A DNA stretch of 64,000 bases from Pardosa pseudoannulata (GCA_032207245.1 CM063498.1:95977870-96041869), one strand, 5' to 3'. Positions 42,501 through 49,345 are shown, counted from the first letter of the stretch. Program-made: numbers and translations. Notes: generated by a model from the letters alone, not told the origin.

Positions 42501-45500
42501 CCATAGCTTCAAGTTCCAACATAGCTGCAATAATTTTAGAAAACTTGCCAGTTAATCATTTGTGTCATGAGCTTCAGTTCTTTACTCTTTCTTTTTCTAT
42601 GAAATTTTCACTTGTTAGCTCTGTGTTAGCATAATCCAGTAATTTAGTAGTGTTCAACACTTAATAATTTAAGCATATTGAAAAAGCCCTCTTCCATAAA
42701 TTTGAATAGTTTGTTCAAGATTGTAAATGTTGCAGTATTGTTCTAAAATCTTTATTCATTGTTTCTAAATGCCTTGTAGGCACTTATCTATCACTTCATC
42801 TCAAGCTAATTTTACATTTTTAATGAAACATAAAACATTCTTTTGGAAATTCCCTGAAATATCGGTTATAAATGTGAGTGATCATTAAGCTGATACATTG
42901 TAAAATGAGGAGTACCTGTATAAACCTCTATCGATAGACATATATTTAATAATTTTTAGCATTAAAATTTTATTTGCATTCTTTTGGCAAGCAAGAATCC
43001 TCGACCTTTGTGTTATTTGTGCATATTTTTTGTATTATAACTGGCAAAATGATTTAGAATTTATAAAAAGTTTAAAAATTTTCAAATTTTTGTTAAAGGA
43101 AATTTAAAAAATCTGTATCTTGTTAGTTTGTTTGTACCAAGTCTTTCTTAAAACTGAACAATTTACCTTTACAGAATCTTTGTTCGATGATAGAGTATCT
43201 TTTGAAGGAAATGGATACATTGCACTTGATAGTGAATACATGCCTAACCCTTCAAGTGTGAAGGGTGAAGAAATTCGTTTCACATTCACCACAACAAGTA
43301 CAAATGGACTTCTTTTGTTCTATGGACAGAAACCTGAAAGTGATGGTAAAGGCCAAGATTATCTAGCTGCTGCTGTTGTAGATGGATATCTAGAATACAG
43401 GTAGAAATAAATACCTTTTTGCATTGCAGCTCTTTAATGTTTTATAATATATAGTTCTTGTATCTGTTATGTTGTGTAATTCATGGATCAACAATCTGTT
43501 TTTTGTTACTATGAAAATTATAAAAGTACTAAAGATTTGTTAAGAACATAGAGGTATTTTACCAAAGAAATAGGTTTATAAAATAACTTTAGTTTGAGGA
43601 TTGTAGTATTTGTTATTCAAAGAATCAACAGTTCTTAAAGGATTATTTTTTTAACTTAAGTTTTTCTGTAGTGTGTTTTTAAATTGCTGTAATCTTTTTT
43701 AAAATAATTTTCATTTTAAGAACCTGTGCATCATTTGAATAACTAAAATTTTATTAATGTGTAAATCATCTATAAGTGTTTTGCAAGAAATAAATTTTTG
43801 CATTTTTATCGATAGAATATGAATGAAAATTGAATTTGAGCATTGTTGTTTATCTTTAACTGGTTATTTCATTCATCCCTTGTTAGATACATATATGATG
43901 TTCAAAAATTTACATTATGACAAATATTATTAGTTTATTTACAGAGAAAATTAGTAGTAATGAGTTAATATAATGTCATGTATGAATTAAAATACGTATA
44001 CTGTATGTTTCTGTATATAAGCCCATTTATGTATAAGATGAGTGGTCTTTCTTTTTTTCCACCTTCTTAAAAATCATCCAAAATTCAGAACTTGTATTTA
44101 AATTGAAGTAGGAAGGAAACTTTTTGGTAATGTTTAAATATGTTGCCAAGCAGGTATAGCCTTCAATCAAATTGCTGTAAGTAAAATACCAGACCAACAG
44201 TTCTCATATTTCTTTCACCCAAGCATCCAGTTAGAGAACCACAAAGATAGAGAAATAGTATTATATCAAGATAAATACAGGGACAATCCTTAACATATTT
44301 TGAGAGTGATGAGGAAAGACAGCTTAAAATTTAAGTACCTTAATAGTCTTTATTAATTTCACAATTTTAAACTGACTTTTCTTGATTGTTGTCATGGTTC
44401 CCAGTTTGCGAATCTGGGTTCAACACTGTGCATCTGGTAATATCTTTACCTATTAGATGCAAACAATGATAGTTTTAACTCCACTAACTGTAATTACCTG
44501 AGTAGTTTCCATTAACCTGAAGCTCGCAGTTTTTCATAAATTTCAACAGTATAAATTAAGCAAGTTTTTTAAAATGCTATTTTGGAGAATTCATCTCTTA
44601 GTTTCAGCTTGCATAAAACTATACAGGATTAGTCAATGCAGAACAGATGTATTGCTATTTTGGTGAGATTGTAGCACAAGAAACATTATTTATTTTACAA
44701 TCTTTGTGCTTTTTGTCTTTATTTAAAAATTTGTACAAATTTTATTTATTGGGATATATATATATGTGTGTGTGTGCATATTTTCTGCTTATTTTTCTTT
44801 TTGTAAATGCTATTTTATCTTTTCTGATTTGGCACCCTTTTAGTCATCAATAACAAAAAAAACCTTCAAAAACTACCTATATTACAACTGTTTTGCAGAT
44901 CTGTGTGTAAGATGATTCCGTCTCCCCCTCCCCCCCCCTAAAAAAAAAAATACACTCGCACTGTAGCTCTAGGAAAAGTCCCAAAATTTCTTGACTTATA
45001 CATGGAAATATACAGTAGTTCTTAATTTGAGTTAGGGACTTAACCTAAAACATTGTTTAAAATTATCTAAATACTTTATTATTATATTCACTGTTATGTA
45101 AATCAGTAATTTTTGTAATTTATACTTGCAGCTATGAATTAGGTGGTGGACCTTCACAGATAAAATCTCCAGTGAAAGTTAACGATGGAAAACCACACAC
45201 TGCAACATTGAAGAGGTGGGTATCTTACTGATGGAAGTTTCTAAATTTTTTCCCATTTAAAAAGCAAAAACTATATTTTATAAAGAAGTTATTTTAATAA
45301 TCAGTTTTTAAGTGTTTTTAATTTATAATTGTTTATAATCCTACACCTGTGACAAGGGAGTTTTATATTATATTGAAAACCTTTTGAGTATTATGGATAA
45401 TTCTTTGAGTACATTAAAATTGACTGGAATTTTAAATGGAAGGCTATTTTAGTTTCAGTAAATGTATAGTTTTAATGGATAATGTAAGTTATTCATATTT

Positions 45501-48417
45501 GATTTTTTCTGAAGAGAAAAAAAGAGTGTTTCTTAAGCAAAACTTTAAAAGTTAAGATATAATTTTAAAGTATACATTGAAAAGTATGTAATTTGTATTG
45601 AATAAATCCAAAAATTCTTAAAGCAGCTAACTGTTCCATATCATTACTATATTAGGATAGCACATTTTAAAATTATAGCATTAATAATCCTATAATTAAT
45701 TTGTAGGATTTGAGGTTAAATTAAATTTTTACTTTTCAGGAACGTGTGTGTGTATATCACGGCAATGCTATTGATACATACATTTATGGAACTAAGTTTA
45801 TGATATCCTTCAAGCATAGATATTCAATATATTTTACTTGTACTTAGTGATAAAGAATTAAATTCATAGTGTTCTGGGAAATTTCACCTTTATATTAGAA
45901 AATGATTTAAAATTTTAATTTATTCCTAAACTTATGATAAAATTAGGATCCTCCTTTTTTATGCTTGTAAGATTTATAATTGATTGATACCTCTTGATTA
46001 AACTGTTTTGCATTTGAATGTTTCCTTTCAAGAATAAATTTCTCGGTTTATTAAAAACTAATATTGTGATGCTTACATGCTGTTACTTTTATATATTATA
46101 CTAAAAATCTTGATTCCTCATTGTTTCTATGAATGTTATCATCAATATAAAACAAAACTGCTTAAGCTAATGAATTTATTTAGTGGTAATACAGAGGTAA
46201 ATTTAACATAATTTCTAATTAGTGTTTGTCAGTTATTTCATGGTATAAATAAGTCATTAAAACATCAGCAAACGAACTGTTATAGTTAAATTTTTTTGTA
46301 AAATATTTATTATTTTTATAATTATTCACAAATTATAGTTGTCTATATATCTACTTTGAACTAAGTGAATTTTGCCTAAACGTCAACATGTTTGGAAGTT
46401 TTATCATATAATTATCTCTTTTTGCATATTCATCTTTCTAATTGTTTTCTTTGTTTAACATCTTAAAAGTTTGTAACTTGCGAAAAGTAATAGTACCATT
46501 TTATTACTCTTTCACCTTTACTACTTTCACGTTTTATTTACAGCCAAATCATTACATCTATGTAGTTACAAAAATGTGCATGAAATAGATATTTCTCATA
46601 TTAAACTATTGAATAAGAGGATATTTTTTTTTAATCTAACTTGTTTTATGTGTTTATAGAACTGGCCAACATGGTACTTTAGATTTGGATGGCATCTATC
46701 AACAGTTTGGAGTATCTCAAGGCATTTTACAAATGTTAAATACAGATGGAGATATTTATATTGGTAATTGTTTTTTCTGTTTACTATTGAAGGTGTGAAC
46801 TTGTTAAGAATTTATATTACCATAGTTTTTGATATAATGATTTAATGATCAATTTTGACTCTCAGGTGGAGTGCCAAATCACCAGTTAATGACAGCAGGC
46901 AGGTATCCACAGGGTTTGACTGGCTGCCTATGGGACCTCAGAATTGAAGATTCTGGGACAATTAACTTATATGAGGAAGCAAAATATGGAGCAAATGTTG
47001 ATGACTGTGAAGAGTAAGTATGTTTAAAGAAAATCTTAAACTTTTTTTTTCCTCTAAAAAATGTAAATGTTGAATTTATGCTTCAAATTTGATAGGTAAG
47101 AAATGTTTAGCTCATTAATACTGGATTCATTTTTGTTGAATATATATCTAAGTTATTATAGACTGTAGAATAAAACAAATCTGGAATTTAAACAGCTTTC
47201 AATATTACAGCTTTTCTCCACTAGTGATCAGCTGTCATTTTAAAGACATTTTTTAAATACGAAACTTTGTTTGATATAATGTGTAAACACAGTACTGGGA
47301 AGTGTAGCTTTATAATAGATAAATCTTAGTTATAATTTTTAGTTGATTTACCTACCAAAAAAAGTAAATTTATGTGTGAGGCTCAAAAAATCATAAAATG
47401 TTGACTCAAATATCAAAATTATAAATTATAGCAGGTGCTTGAAAATTTAGTAGACTGTTTATAGGATAGTCCTATACATTTTCTGAAAAGGAAAGGTTTA
47501 TCTTTTAATTGGTACTTCTAAATTATTTTTTATTAAAAAGCGATGTTTTCGTCTACATAGTATTGATACACATTATTGTTAAATACTTAGAAATGGAACA
47601 TTTTAAATTAAACTAACTATAGAATGGTAAAAATTTGTGCTAATGGGAAGAATGACATTGTTCCTTCTGAGACATTTCTTGTTACTGGACTTTAGAATTA
47701 GTAATTCTTTTCATTCATGTGTGTGTGTGTGTGCACCTGTGTCATTCATCAATAGTCATCAGTAATTATGACCTATATGGCTTTTAAATAGAGTACTTTG
47801 TAGGCCTCCTCTGTGTCACTAAAGAAAAACTAACATGTACCATTCTGCTTTTTCACTTAAATAACAACATACAAGTAGAGTCGTGTGGGATTATTAATCT
47901 AAACTTGGTGTGAAAAAATAAAACTACAACTGGACCATCTCCATTTGATTTACTTGTGTGGGCCAGATTGAAAAATGGTAGGAGACCAGATTTGGCTTTT
48001 GGACCACAATTTGCAGATTCCTATATTAGGCTATAGGTAACTGTTGTTCAAATAATAAAACAAAAGAACATAAATGGGCTAGAGGAAAAAGTTGTATATT
48101 TTACTGAAAATTGCTTAAATTAATCAAAAATTGCTTCTAAAATCAAAAATTGATATTTTTATCTTAATTTATAAAGTAAGAGTTTAAATGTAGAAAATAA
48201 AAATGACTTCTATGCCCTAACTAGATATTGAACTATTTCCATAGTTGAATTTATTTTTATTTTACCATGTAATTAAATTTCTTTCATGTCTTTTTATTGC
48301 TTTATGTACATGCAATAAAAATTTTAGTATGCAATGTCTGATGCAACAATTCTCATTTTCAGGGAGGCCAGTGGAGAGTTCTTGGAGGATCTAGATGGAA
48401 ATTTTGTACAGAAATAA
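79..48417 (+). CDS. HSPG2: Perlecan (basement-membrane heparan sulfate proteoglycan), 3' part, 40 exons, spliced span
   Basis: Perlecan is a secreted proteoglycan of basement membranes that binds growth factors, integrins and other matrix proteins. Joining 40 exons in frame gives about 2,200 residues. Approximate positions in this partial product are: laminin EGF 1-72; laminin IV module 73-265; laminin EGF repeats 266-408; Ig1-Ig11 409-1420; half Ig domain to about 1487; LG1 to 1655; two EGF 1656-1738; LG2 1739-1915; two EGF 1916-1998; LG3 1999-2185; short acidic tail. This order (domain III end, IV, V) is diagnostic of perlecan and excludes laminin alpha, agrin and other LG proteins. Splice phases agree at every junction except around the half-Ig exon. 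The N-terminal half (SEA, LDL-receptor and earlier laminin modules) lies left of the window. The listed span includes introns; the exons are listed separately. Confidence 0.95.
153..1369 (+). other. Intron after exon 1
   Basis: AT-rich. Apart from the possible solo LTR at 276-615 I see nothing in it. Confidence 0.8.
276..615 (+). mobile_element. Possible solo LTR of a Ty3/gypsy-type retrotransposon
   Basis: Starts TGTCACGAAG and ends GCAGCA (TG...CA). It contains an AATAAATAACA polyadenylation-like site near 475, is less AT-rich than its surroundings, and is flanked by ATAT on both sides (272-275, 616-619). The 4-bp duplication is weak evidence in AT-rich DNA, and no internal retroelement region is present. 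It sits in the first intron of the window. Confidence 0.4.
1370..1510 (+). CDS. HSPG2: Perlecan exon 2: laminin-type EGF, second half
   Basis: The acceptor TCTTCATAG and donor GTAAGA bound 47 in-frame codons. [14 protein letters not shown] is the typical C-terminal half of a laminin EGF repeat. [13 protein letters not shown] follows, leading into the laminin IV module. The EGF with an inserted laminin IV module is the normal arrangement in perlecan domain III and laminin chains. Confidence 0.9.
1976..2176 (+). CDS. HSPG2: Perlecan exon 3: laminin IV (B) module, N-terminal part
   Basis: This exon has 67 codons, phase 0 at both ends, acceptor TCTCTAG and donor GTAATT. It ends with [12 protein letters not shown], the conserved laminin IV signature that precedes the LASYGG motif in the next exon. 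The fold is a globular beta-rich module that interrupts a laminin EGF repeat. Confidence 0.92.
3074..3166 (+). CDS. HSPG2: Perlecan exon 4: laminin IV module, core
   Basis: Thirty-one codons in phase 0 between TTTATAG and GTATGT. The [10 protein letters not shown] motif is the strongest laminin IV domain hallmark. The following [11 protein letters not shown] stretch is acidic. Confidence 0.92.
3808..3891 (+). CDS. HSPG2: Perlecan exon 5: laminin IV module, middle
   Basis: Twenty-eight codons in phase 0, acceptor TTTTTAG and donor GTATGA. It encodes [10 protein letters not shown] and TYEIELRE, beta strands of the laminin IV module. Confidence 0.88.
3971..4210 (+). CDS. HSPG2: Perlecan exon 6: laminin IV C-terminal part and start of laminin EGF
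   Basis: Eighty codons in phase 0. [18 protein letters not shown] and [11 protein letters not shown] are conserved at the end of laminin IV domains. The exon closes with [13 protein letters not shown], the resumption of the interrupted EGF repeat. Confidence 0.93.
4267..4425. repeat. TA/TATG microsatellite
   Basis: A compound (TA)n and TATG tract with a long uninterrupted TA run around 4368-4398. It yields spurious tyrosine-isoleucine reading frames on both strands. Confidence 0.9.
4640..5519 (+). repeat. Diverged direct duplication in the intron before exon 7
   Basis: Unit 1 (about 4640-5005) and unit 2 (about 5116-5519) share ordered blocks: GGTAAATCTGG / GGTAAAATCTGG, ATACCTTCCACAACTT / ATACCTTCCACATGTC, and ACTATGTGTAGAACTCTTAT / ACTATGTGTAGACCTTTCTT, each followed by GTTTGCTCTAAA. 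The offset is about 480-515 bases. I saw no coding frame. Unit 1 is interrupted by a TA microsatellite. Confidence 0.6.
4790..4867. repeat. TA-rich microsatellite
   Basis: Runs of (TA)n broken by TGTGATG and ATTATATG, inside the duplicated intron segment. Confidence 0.8.
5574..5687 (+). CDS. HSPG2: Perlecan exon 7: laminin EGF repeat
   Basis: Thirty-eight codons in phase 0. [12 protein letters not shown] completes one EGF repeat. [20 protein letters not shown] opens the next, a textbook laminin EGF start. Confidence 0.93.
7077..7204 (+). CDS. HSPG2: Perlecan exon 8: laminin EGF repeat
   Basis: Entered in phase 0 and left in phase 2, donor GTAAGT after 7204. [20 protein letters not shown] is the conserved second half of a laminin EGF repeat. 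[14 protein letters not shown] starts another, as in the last repeats of vertebrate domain III. Confidence 0.93.
7380..7466 (+). CDS. HSPG2: Perlecan exon 9: laminin EGF repeat
   Basis: Phase 2 in and out (acceptor TTTTCAG, donor GTAAGC). It encodes FSPTC, then [15 protein letters not shown], a laminin EGF segment that matches the perlecan pattern. Confidence 0.9.
8518..8579 (+). CDS. HSPG2: Perlecan exon 10: end of last laminin EGF repeat, linker to Ig region
   Basis: A short exon of 62 bases, acceptor TTAATAG and donor [24 protein letters not shown] completes the last laminin EGF of domain III and leads into the Ig domains. It leaves in phase 1, the phase shared by most of the Ig modules that follow. 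Confidence 0.88.
8902..9186 (+). CDS. HSPG2: Perlecan exon 11: Ig domain 1
   Basis: A complete Ig module in one phase 1-1 exon. EIRCLITSD supplies the B-strand cysteine, VVWLHN the core tryptophan, and [10 protein letters not shown] the F-strand cysteine. The acceptor is TTTCATAG and the donor GTAAAG. Confidence 0.9.
9187..11825 (+). other. Intron after Ig1, 2.6 kb
   Basis: AT-rich. A patch at 9570-9790 is richer in G and C and may be an old repeat. No coding frame is supported. Confidence 0.7.
11826..11932 (+). CDS. HSPG2: Perlecan exon 12: Ig domain 2, first half
   Basis: Phase 1 in, phase 0 out (donor GTAAGT). [15 protein letters not shown] carries the B-strand cysteine. The domain is split before the core tryptophan by a 2.96-kb intron. 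Confidence 0.87.
12389..12472 (-). repeat. SINE family B, body fragment in a perlecan intron
   Basis: Aligns by eye with 50226-50312: AGTGAGTACTAGTAATTTAG, GCAGAAGACC, AGGGGTATCATTTGGGATCT and TTGGAAGAC recur with small changes. The tRNA-like head is absent, so this is a truncated copy, assigned the same strand as the 50-kb copy. Confidence 0.6.
12597..13362. repeat. Probable DNA-transposon remnant bounded by related CATGGAAA-type repeats
   Basis: CCTGGAAAGTCATGGAAAAT at 12621 and GGGAAAGTCATGAAAAGTCA at 13305 are related motifs about 690 bp apart. The right side ends GGGCAGATACCCTGTG and the left has CCGCACACCTGG, possible inverted ends. No coding frame is present and the borders are guesses. 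Confidence 0.35.
14897..15071 (+). CDS. HSPG2: Perlecan exon 13: Ig domain 2, second half
   Basis: [11 protein letters not shown] gives the core tryptophan and [11 protein letters not shown] the F-strand cysteine. Phase 0 in, phase 1 out; the donor is G|GTTAAT, a weaker but valid GT site. This exon is the best in-window model for the orphan half-Ig exon near 32.3 kb. Confidence 0.88.
16838..17119 (+). CDS. HSPG2: Perlecan exon 14: Ig domain 3
   Basis: A single-exon Ig module, phase 1-1. [20 protein letters not shown] holds the B-strand cysteine and core tryptophan. [15 protein letters not shown] holds the second cysteine. Confidence 0.92.
17672..17953 (+). CDS. HSPG2: Perlecan exon 15: Ig domain 4
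   Basis: A single-exon Ig module, phase 1-1, the same length (282 bases) as the preceding exon. [17 protein letters not shown] and [15 protein letters not shown] are the canonical Ig motifs. Confidence 0.92.
18604..18752 (+). CDS. HSPG2: Perlecan exon 16: Ig domain 5, first half
   Basis: Phase 1 in, phase 0 out. [20 protein letters not shown] contains the first cysteine and the tryptophan. The module continues at 19550. Confidence 0.9.
19550..19667 (+). CDS. HSPG2: Perlecan exon 17: Ig domain 5, second half
   Basis: Phase 0 in, phase 1 out (donor GTAAGT). [15 protein letters not shown] is the F-strand motif with the second cysteine. Confidence 0.9.
19765..19945 (+). CDS. HSPG2: Perlecan exon 18: Ig domain 6, first half
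   Basis: Separated from exon 17 by only 97 bases. [18 protein letters not shown] gives the first cysteine and tryptophan. Phase 1 in, phase 2 out (donor GTACAA). Confidence 0.9.
19946..20993 (+). other. Intron inside Ig6
   Basis: Carries SINE family A copy 1 at 20298-20458; nothing else recognised. Confidence 0.75.
20298..20458 (+). repeat. SINE family A, copy 1
   Basis: A tRNA-derived SINE. The T-arm/B-box-like GTGGGTTTAATCTCAC lies at 20335-20350. The shared body follows (ATGGCATGGATGTTCGTAGC ... TTTAAGCAGTAGGTC ... GCAAAAAGTAGACCGT) and ends in CCAAAACCAAAC. Located in the intron between the two exons of Ig6. Confidence 0.8.
20994..21091 (+). CDS. HSPG2: Perlecan exon 19: Ig domain 6, second half
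   Basis: Acceptor CACGCAG, donor GTAAAT. It joins as [20 protein letters not shown] with the second cysteine. Phase 2 in, phase 1 out. Confidence 0.9.
21363..21635 (+). CDS. HSPG2: Perlecan exon 20: Ig domain 7
   Basis: A single-exon Ig module, phase 1-1. [20 protein letters not shown] and [15 protein letters not shown] are canonical. The donor is GTCAGT, a mild departure from GTAAGT. Confidence 0.92.
22203..22301 (+). CDS. HSPG2: Perlecan exon 21: Ig domain 8, first half
   Basis: Phase 1-1, acceptor CATACAG and donor [15 protein letters not shown] supplies the first cysteine. The intron to the next exon is only 82 bases. Confidence 0.87.
22384..22575 (+). CDS. HSPG2: Perlecan exon 22: Ig domain 8, second half
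   Basis: [14 protein letters not shown] holds the core tryptophan and [14 protein letters not shown] the second cysteine. Phase 1-1; the donor is GTATGT. Confidence 0.9.
24335..24595 (+). CDS. HSPG2: Perlecan exon 23: Ig domain 9
   Basis: A single-exon Ig module, phase 1-1. [20 protein letters not shown] and [15 protein letters not shown] are canonical. The acceptor is TTTTACAG. Confidence 0.92.
25872..26034 (+). CDS. HSPG2: Perlecan exon 24: Ig domain 10, first half
   Basis: [20 protein letters not shown] has the first cysteine and the tryptophan. The only donor that joins in frame to the next exon is TG|GTTATT after 26034, which restores NNELWLRDV. That donor is a poor match to GTAAGT. 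The next intron carries a mariner insertion. Confidence 0.85.
26035..28269 (+). other. Intron inside Ig10 with mariner insertion
   Basis: More than half of this 2.2-kb intron is the decayed mariner. Its donor GTTATT is weak. The sequence after 27634 shows nothing recognisable. Confidence 0.75.
26348..27633 (-). mobile_element. Decayed mariner element with intact ends, in a perlecan intron
   Basis: The ends are inverted repeats: TGAGGATTGGAACTTTAATA at the left, and TGAGGGTTGGAACTTTATTA on the opposite strand at the right. The element is flanked by TA on both sides (26346-26347, 27634-27635), the mariner target duplication. The 1,286-bp length is that of a full element. Minus-strand frames show mariner transposase pieces interrupted by stops and frameshifts: [13 protein letters not shown], then [18 protein letters not shown] with [14 protein letters not shown], then a YHPPY motif and the C-terminal NAGDY. 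It is dead and lies between the two exons of Ig10. Confidence 0.88.
28270..28367 (+). CDS. HSPG2: Perlecan exon 25: Ig domain 10, second half
   Basis: Acceptor TTTTCTTAG, donor [26 protein letters not shown] gives the second cysteine of Ig10. Phase 2 in, phase 1 out. Confidence 0.9.
28368..29762 (+). other. Intron before Ig11
   Basis: An (AT)n microsatellite at 28946; otherwise featureless AT-rich sequence. Confidence 0.75.
28946..29006. repeat. (AT)n microsatellite
   Basis: Nearly pure AT repeat with one AATA interruption, in the intron before the Ig11 exon. Confidence 0.9.
29763..30035 (+). CDS. HSPG2: Perlecan exon 26: Ig domain 11
   Basis: A single-exon Ig module, phase 1-1, donor [26 protein letters not shown] and [15 protein letters not shown] are the canonical motifs. 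It is the last complete Ig domain. Confidence 0.92.
30036..32205 (+). other. Interval between Ig11 and the half-Ig exon
   Basis: I searched it for an exon encoding the missing first half of Ig12 (B-strand cysteine, phase-1 start) and found none. It is AT-rich with one TA microsatellite. Confidence 0.6.
31922..31968. repeat. (TA)n microsatellite
   Basis: TA repeat interrupted by TG and AATAA, in the intron before the half-Ig exon. Confidence 0.8.
32206..32406 (+). CDS. HSPG2: Perlecan exon 27: second half of an Ig domain; start uncertain
   Basis: The coding signal is clear from the core tryptophan on: [18 protein letters not shown], then [15 protein letters not shown] with the F-strand cysteine, donor GTATAT, phase 1 out. 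No AG acceptor lies where the related Ig2 exon begins (about 32230; the sequence there is TTTTTACTGCAAAAT). The usable AG sites are 32204-32205, phase-compatible but adding a non-Ig stretch [11 protein letters not shown], and 32261-32262, which removes the tryptophan. I saw no exon for the N-terminal half, with its cysteine, between 30036 and 32205. The exon is probably real, but its 5' edge is unresolved. Confidence 0.55.
33123..33236 (+). CDS. HSPG2: Perlecan exon 28: start of LG1 (domain V)
   Basis: Phase 1-1. After the Ig region it encodes [20 protein letters not shown], the first strands of a laminin G-like domain. Confidence 0.87.
33494..33565. repeat. (TA)n microsatellite, 72 bases
   Basis: An uninterrupted TA repeat of about 36 units within LG1's first intron; probably polymorphic. 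Confidence 0.92.
35022..35201 (+). CDS. HSPG2: Perlecan exon 29: LG1, core
   Basis: Phase 1-1, acceptor ATTTTAG and donor [24 protein letters not shown] and [14 protein letters not shown] are hallmark LG motifs, close to the perlecan LG1 pattern. Confidence 0.93.
35962..36111 (+). CDS. HSPG2: Perlecan exon 30: LG1, later strands
   Basis: Phase 1-1 (acceptor CTTGCAG, donor GTAAGT). [16 protein letters not shown] and [10 protein letters not shown] are LG strands. It ends in RGFIG, and the closing LG cysteine is in the next exon. Confidence 0.92.
36396..36704 (+). CDS. HSPG2: Perlecan exon 31: end of LG1 and EGF1-EGF2
   Basis: [14 protein letters not shown] closes LG1. Two EGF-like modules follow: [13 protein letters not shown] to FSGRDCE, and [11 protein letters not shown] to RTGIRCE, each with six cysteines. 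Phase 1-1. The LG1-EGF-EGF order is that of endorepellin. Confidence 0.94.
37231..37449 (+). CDS. HSPG2: Perlecan exon 32: LG2, first part
   Basis: Phase 1-1, acceptor [28 protein letters not shown] and [10 protein letters not shown] are LG strands. Two cysteines (DCLIAYCA) in the strand before the EDGSGDF turn are not usual for LG domains. Confidence 0.92.
38240..38487 (+). CDS. HSPG2: Perlecan exon 33: LG2, second part
   Basis: Phase 1 in, phase 0 out (donor GTAAGT). [26 protein letters not shown] and HGFDGCIAH are LG motifs, ending with the conserved glycine-cysteine. Confidence 0.93.
40070..40247 (+). CDS. HSPG2: Perlecan exon 34: end of LG2 and EGF3
   Basis: [15 protein letters not shown] finishes LG2. 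[18 protein letters not shown] to CECQEGYSG opens the third EGF module. Phase 0 in, phase 1 out. The donor is G|GTTAGT. Confidence 0.92.
40529..40553. repeat. Poly-T tract, 25 bases
   Basis: An uninterrupted T run in the intron after exon 34. It may be the poly-A tail of a minus-strand retrocopy, but I see no recognisable body beside it. Confidence 0.85.
41050..41204 (+). repeat. SINE family A, copy 2
   Basis: Same body as the 20.3-kb copy: CATGGGTTCAAATCCTACTG as B-box region, then GGTATGGATGTTCATAGC, TTTAAACAGTTGGTC and GTAGACCATAGTACTTCAAA. It lies in the intron between EGF3 and EGF4 of perlecan. Confidence 0.78.
41865..41999 (+). CDS. HSPG2: Perlecan exon 35: EGF3 end and EGF4
   Basis: [10 protein letters not shown] closes EGF3. 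[11 protein letters not shown] to FKGVNCEE is EGF4. Phase 1-1 (acceptor TTTTTAG, donor GTAAGA). Confidence 0.93.
42000..43174 (+). other. Intron before LG3
   Basis: Mostly the pogo/Tigger-like element at 42118-42918. Confidence 0.7.
42118..42918. mobile_element. Pogo/Tigger-like element with TA duplication, perlecan intron
   Basis: The ends are imperfect inverted repeats, CAGGTAGTCCCCACTTTAT and, on the other strand, CAGGTACTCCTCATTTTAC. TA dinucleotides lie directly outside (42116-42117, 42919-42920). The CAGGTAGTCCCC terminus and TA target are typical of the pogo/Tigger branch of Tc1-mariner. The 801-bp interior shows no intact transposase frame. Confidence 0.7.
43175..43400 (+). CDS. HSPG2: Perlecan exon 36: LG3, first part
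   Basis: Phase 1 in, phase 2 out. [17 protein letters not shown] and [20 protein letters not shown] are LG motifs. In vertebrates this terminal LG3 is the released, integrin-binding part of endorepellin. Confidence 0.93.
45132..45215 (+). CDS. HSPG2: Perlecan exon 37: LG3, middle
   Basis: Phase 2-2, acceptor CTTGCAG and donor [26 protein letters not shown] is a conserved LG strand pair. Confidence 0.92.
46660..46763 (+). CDS. HSPG2: Perlecan exon 38: LG3, later strands
   Basis: Phase 2 in, phase 1 out. [12 protein letters not shown] and [11 protein letters not shown] are typical LG strands before the closing disulfide. Confidence 0.92.
46866..47013 (+). CDS. HSPG2: Perlecan exon 39: end of LG3
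   Basis: Only 102 bases separate it from exon 38. [20 protein letters not shown] and [11 protein letters not shown], then DDCEE, supply the LG3 disulfide. Phase 1 in, phase 2 out. Confidence 0.93.
47719..47734. repeat. (GT)n microsatellite
   Basis: A short GT run in the last perlecan intron. Confidence 0.7.
48363..48417 (+). CDS. HSPG2: Perlecan exon 40: C-terminal tail and stop
   Basis: The acceptor TTTTCAG at 48361-48362 joins in phase 2 to give [18 protein letters not shown] and TAA at 48415-48417. The short acidic tail lies beyond the last LG domain. Confidence 0.9.
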
Positions 48418-49345
48418 TTATAGACAATTCTAGCCACCTAAATGCAAACTGGACATTTAATGTGACATTAAAAACTTTCTTTGTGAAAGAAAATTGTATA
48501 GAAAAATCATTTAGTGGCTAGTCTTCCAAACCTACTATCAAATGTCAAGTGAAAAAAAGCATTGGCATCCATTTCAGCTATGCATTCAATGCGTAGTAAG
48601 AGCTGCTATGCAAGGACCACTTTATGCTGTTCAATCCTTTTTCTATAGACGCACGACTTAAAATCCAATTTTTAGCTTGTTCGTACAAGATTACTGCTTA
48701 TCAAATGCTTCATTTTTCTAAATTCTGAAAGTAAAAATTTTGCTTTTCAAAAATCATGTTTAAATCTTTGAAAGAAAATTTCTTCAGACTTTCTTTTTTG
48801 TATTCTTCAAGCAAAGAAATTGCTACTGAAAGAAATAGTATTTTAAAAACCAGTCAACACTTTGGAAAGATAAGTATTATTGTTGCCATTGTTTGTTTTG
48901 TTAACCTGTTTCACTGCCATGTTTTTGTTCATTTTTCTTTATTTGTTGACAAAAAGTTGTGTTATCTGTGTTTGTCACATTGACATGGTGCTATAAACAA
49001 CTTTTTGCTTTGGGGAAAAGTCAACTAAAATTATAGAAAATCAAATCTCACTCTTGTTAATAATTTGCAATGTATGTTTGTTGTAAACATTTTTTTTCTA
49101 TTGTTGTTCATTTTTGGACAATTTGTACCATCCCAGTGACTTAAAACCGCTGTTGTATGAATTCACATTTTTTATTATTTTGTAAAACAACACTTGGGAA
49201 CTGCTCTTAGTGAAATTTTCTTTTCTTCAAAGTGCTCCTTCACAATTTTGTGTTAGTGCAAGCACTTGTGTGCAAGTCTTGGTGTTTCACTGTGAATACT
49301 TTATTTAAAAGATCTTAAATAAAATTAAATTTATTTATATTTTCT
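48418..49345 (+). other. HSPG2: Perlecan 3' UTR (end estimated)
   Basis: About 0.9 kb of AT-rich sequence without a credible coding frame follows the stop codon. AATAAA at 49318-49323 is the first well-placed polyadenylation signal, and the end coordinate is inferred from it. Upstream T-rich runs are common here, so an earlier cleavage site cannot be excluded. Confidence 0.65.
49318..49323 (+). promoter_or_regulatory. Polyadenylation signal AATAAA, perlecan
   Basis: A canonical hexamer about 900 bases after the perlecan stop codon, followed by T-rich sequence (TTTATTTATATTTTC) typical of a downstream element. Confidence 0.6.

Larger units (their letters stand above)
43401..48362 (+). other. 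Introns between exons 36 and 40
   Basis: Introns 43401-45131, 45216-46659, 46764-46865 and 47014-48362. A C-run/A-run (about 44925-44950) and a GT run are simple sequence. A patch at 47880-48020 with GTGTGGGCCAGATTG and GGACCACAATTTGCAG resembles the interior of hAT-type MITEs, but no ends were found. Confidence 0.7.
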
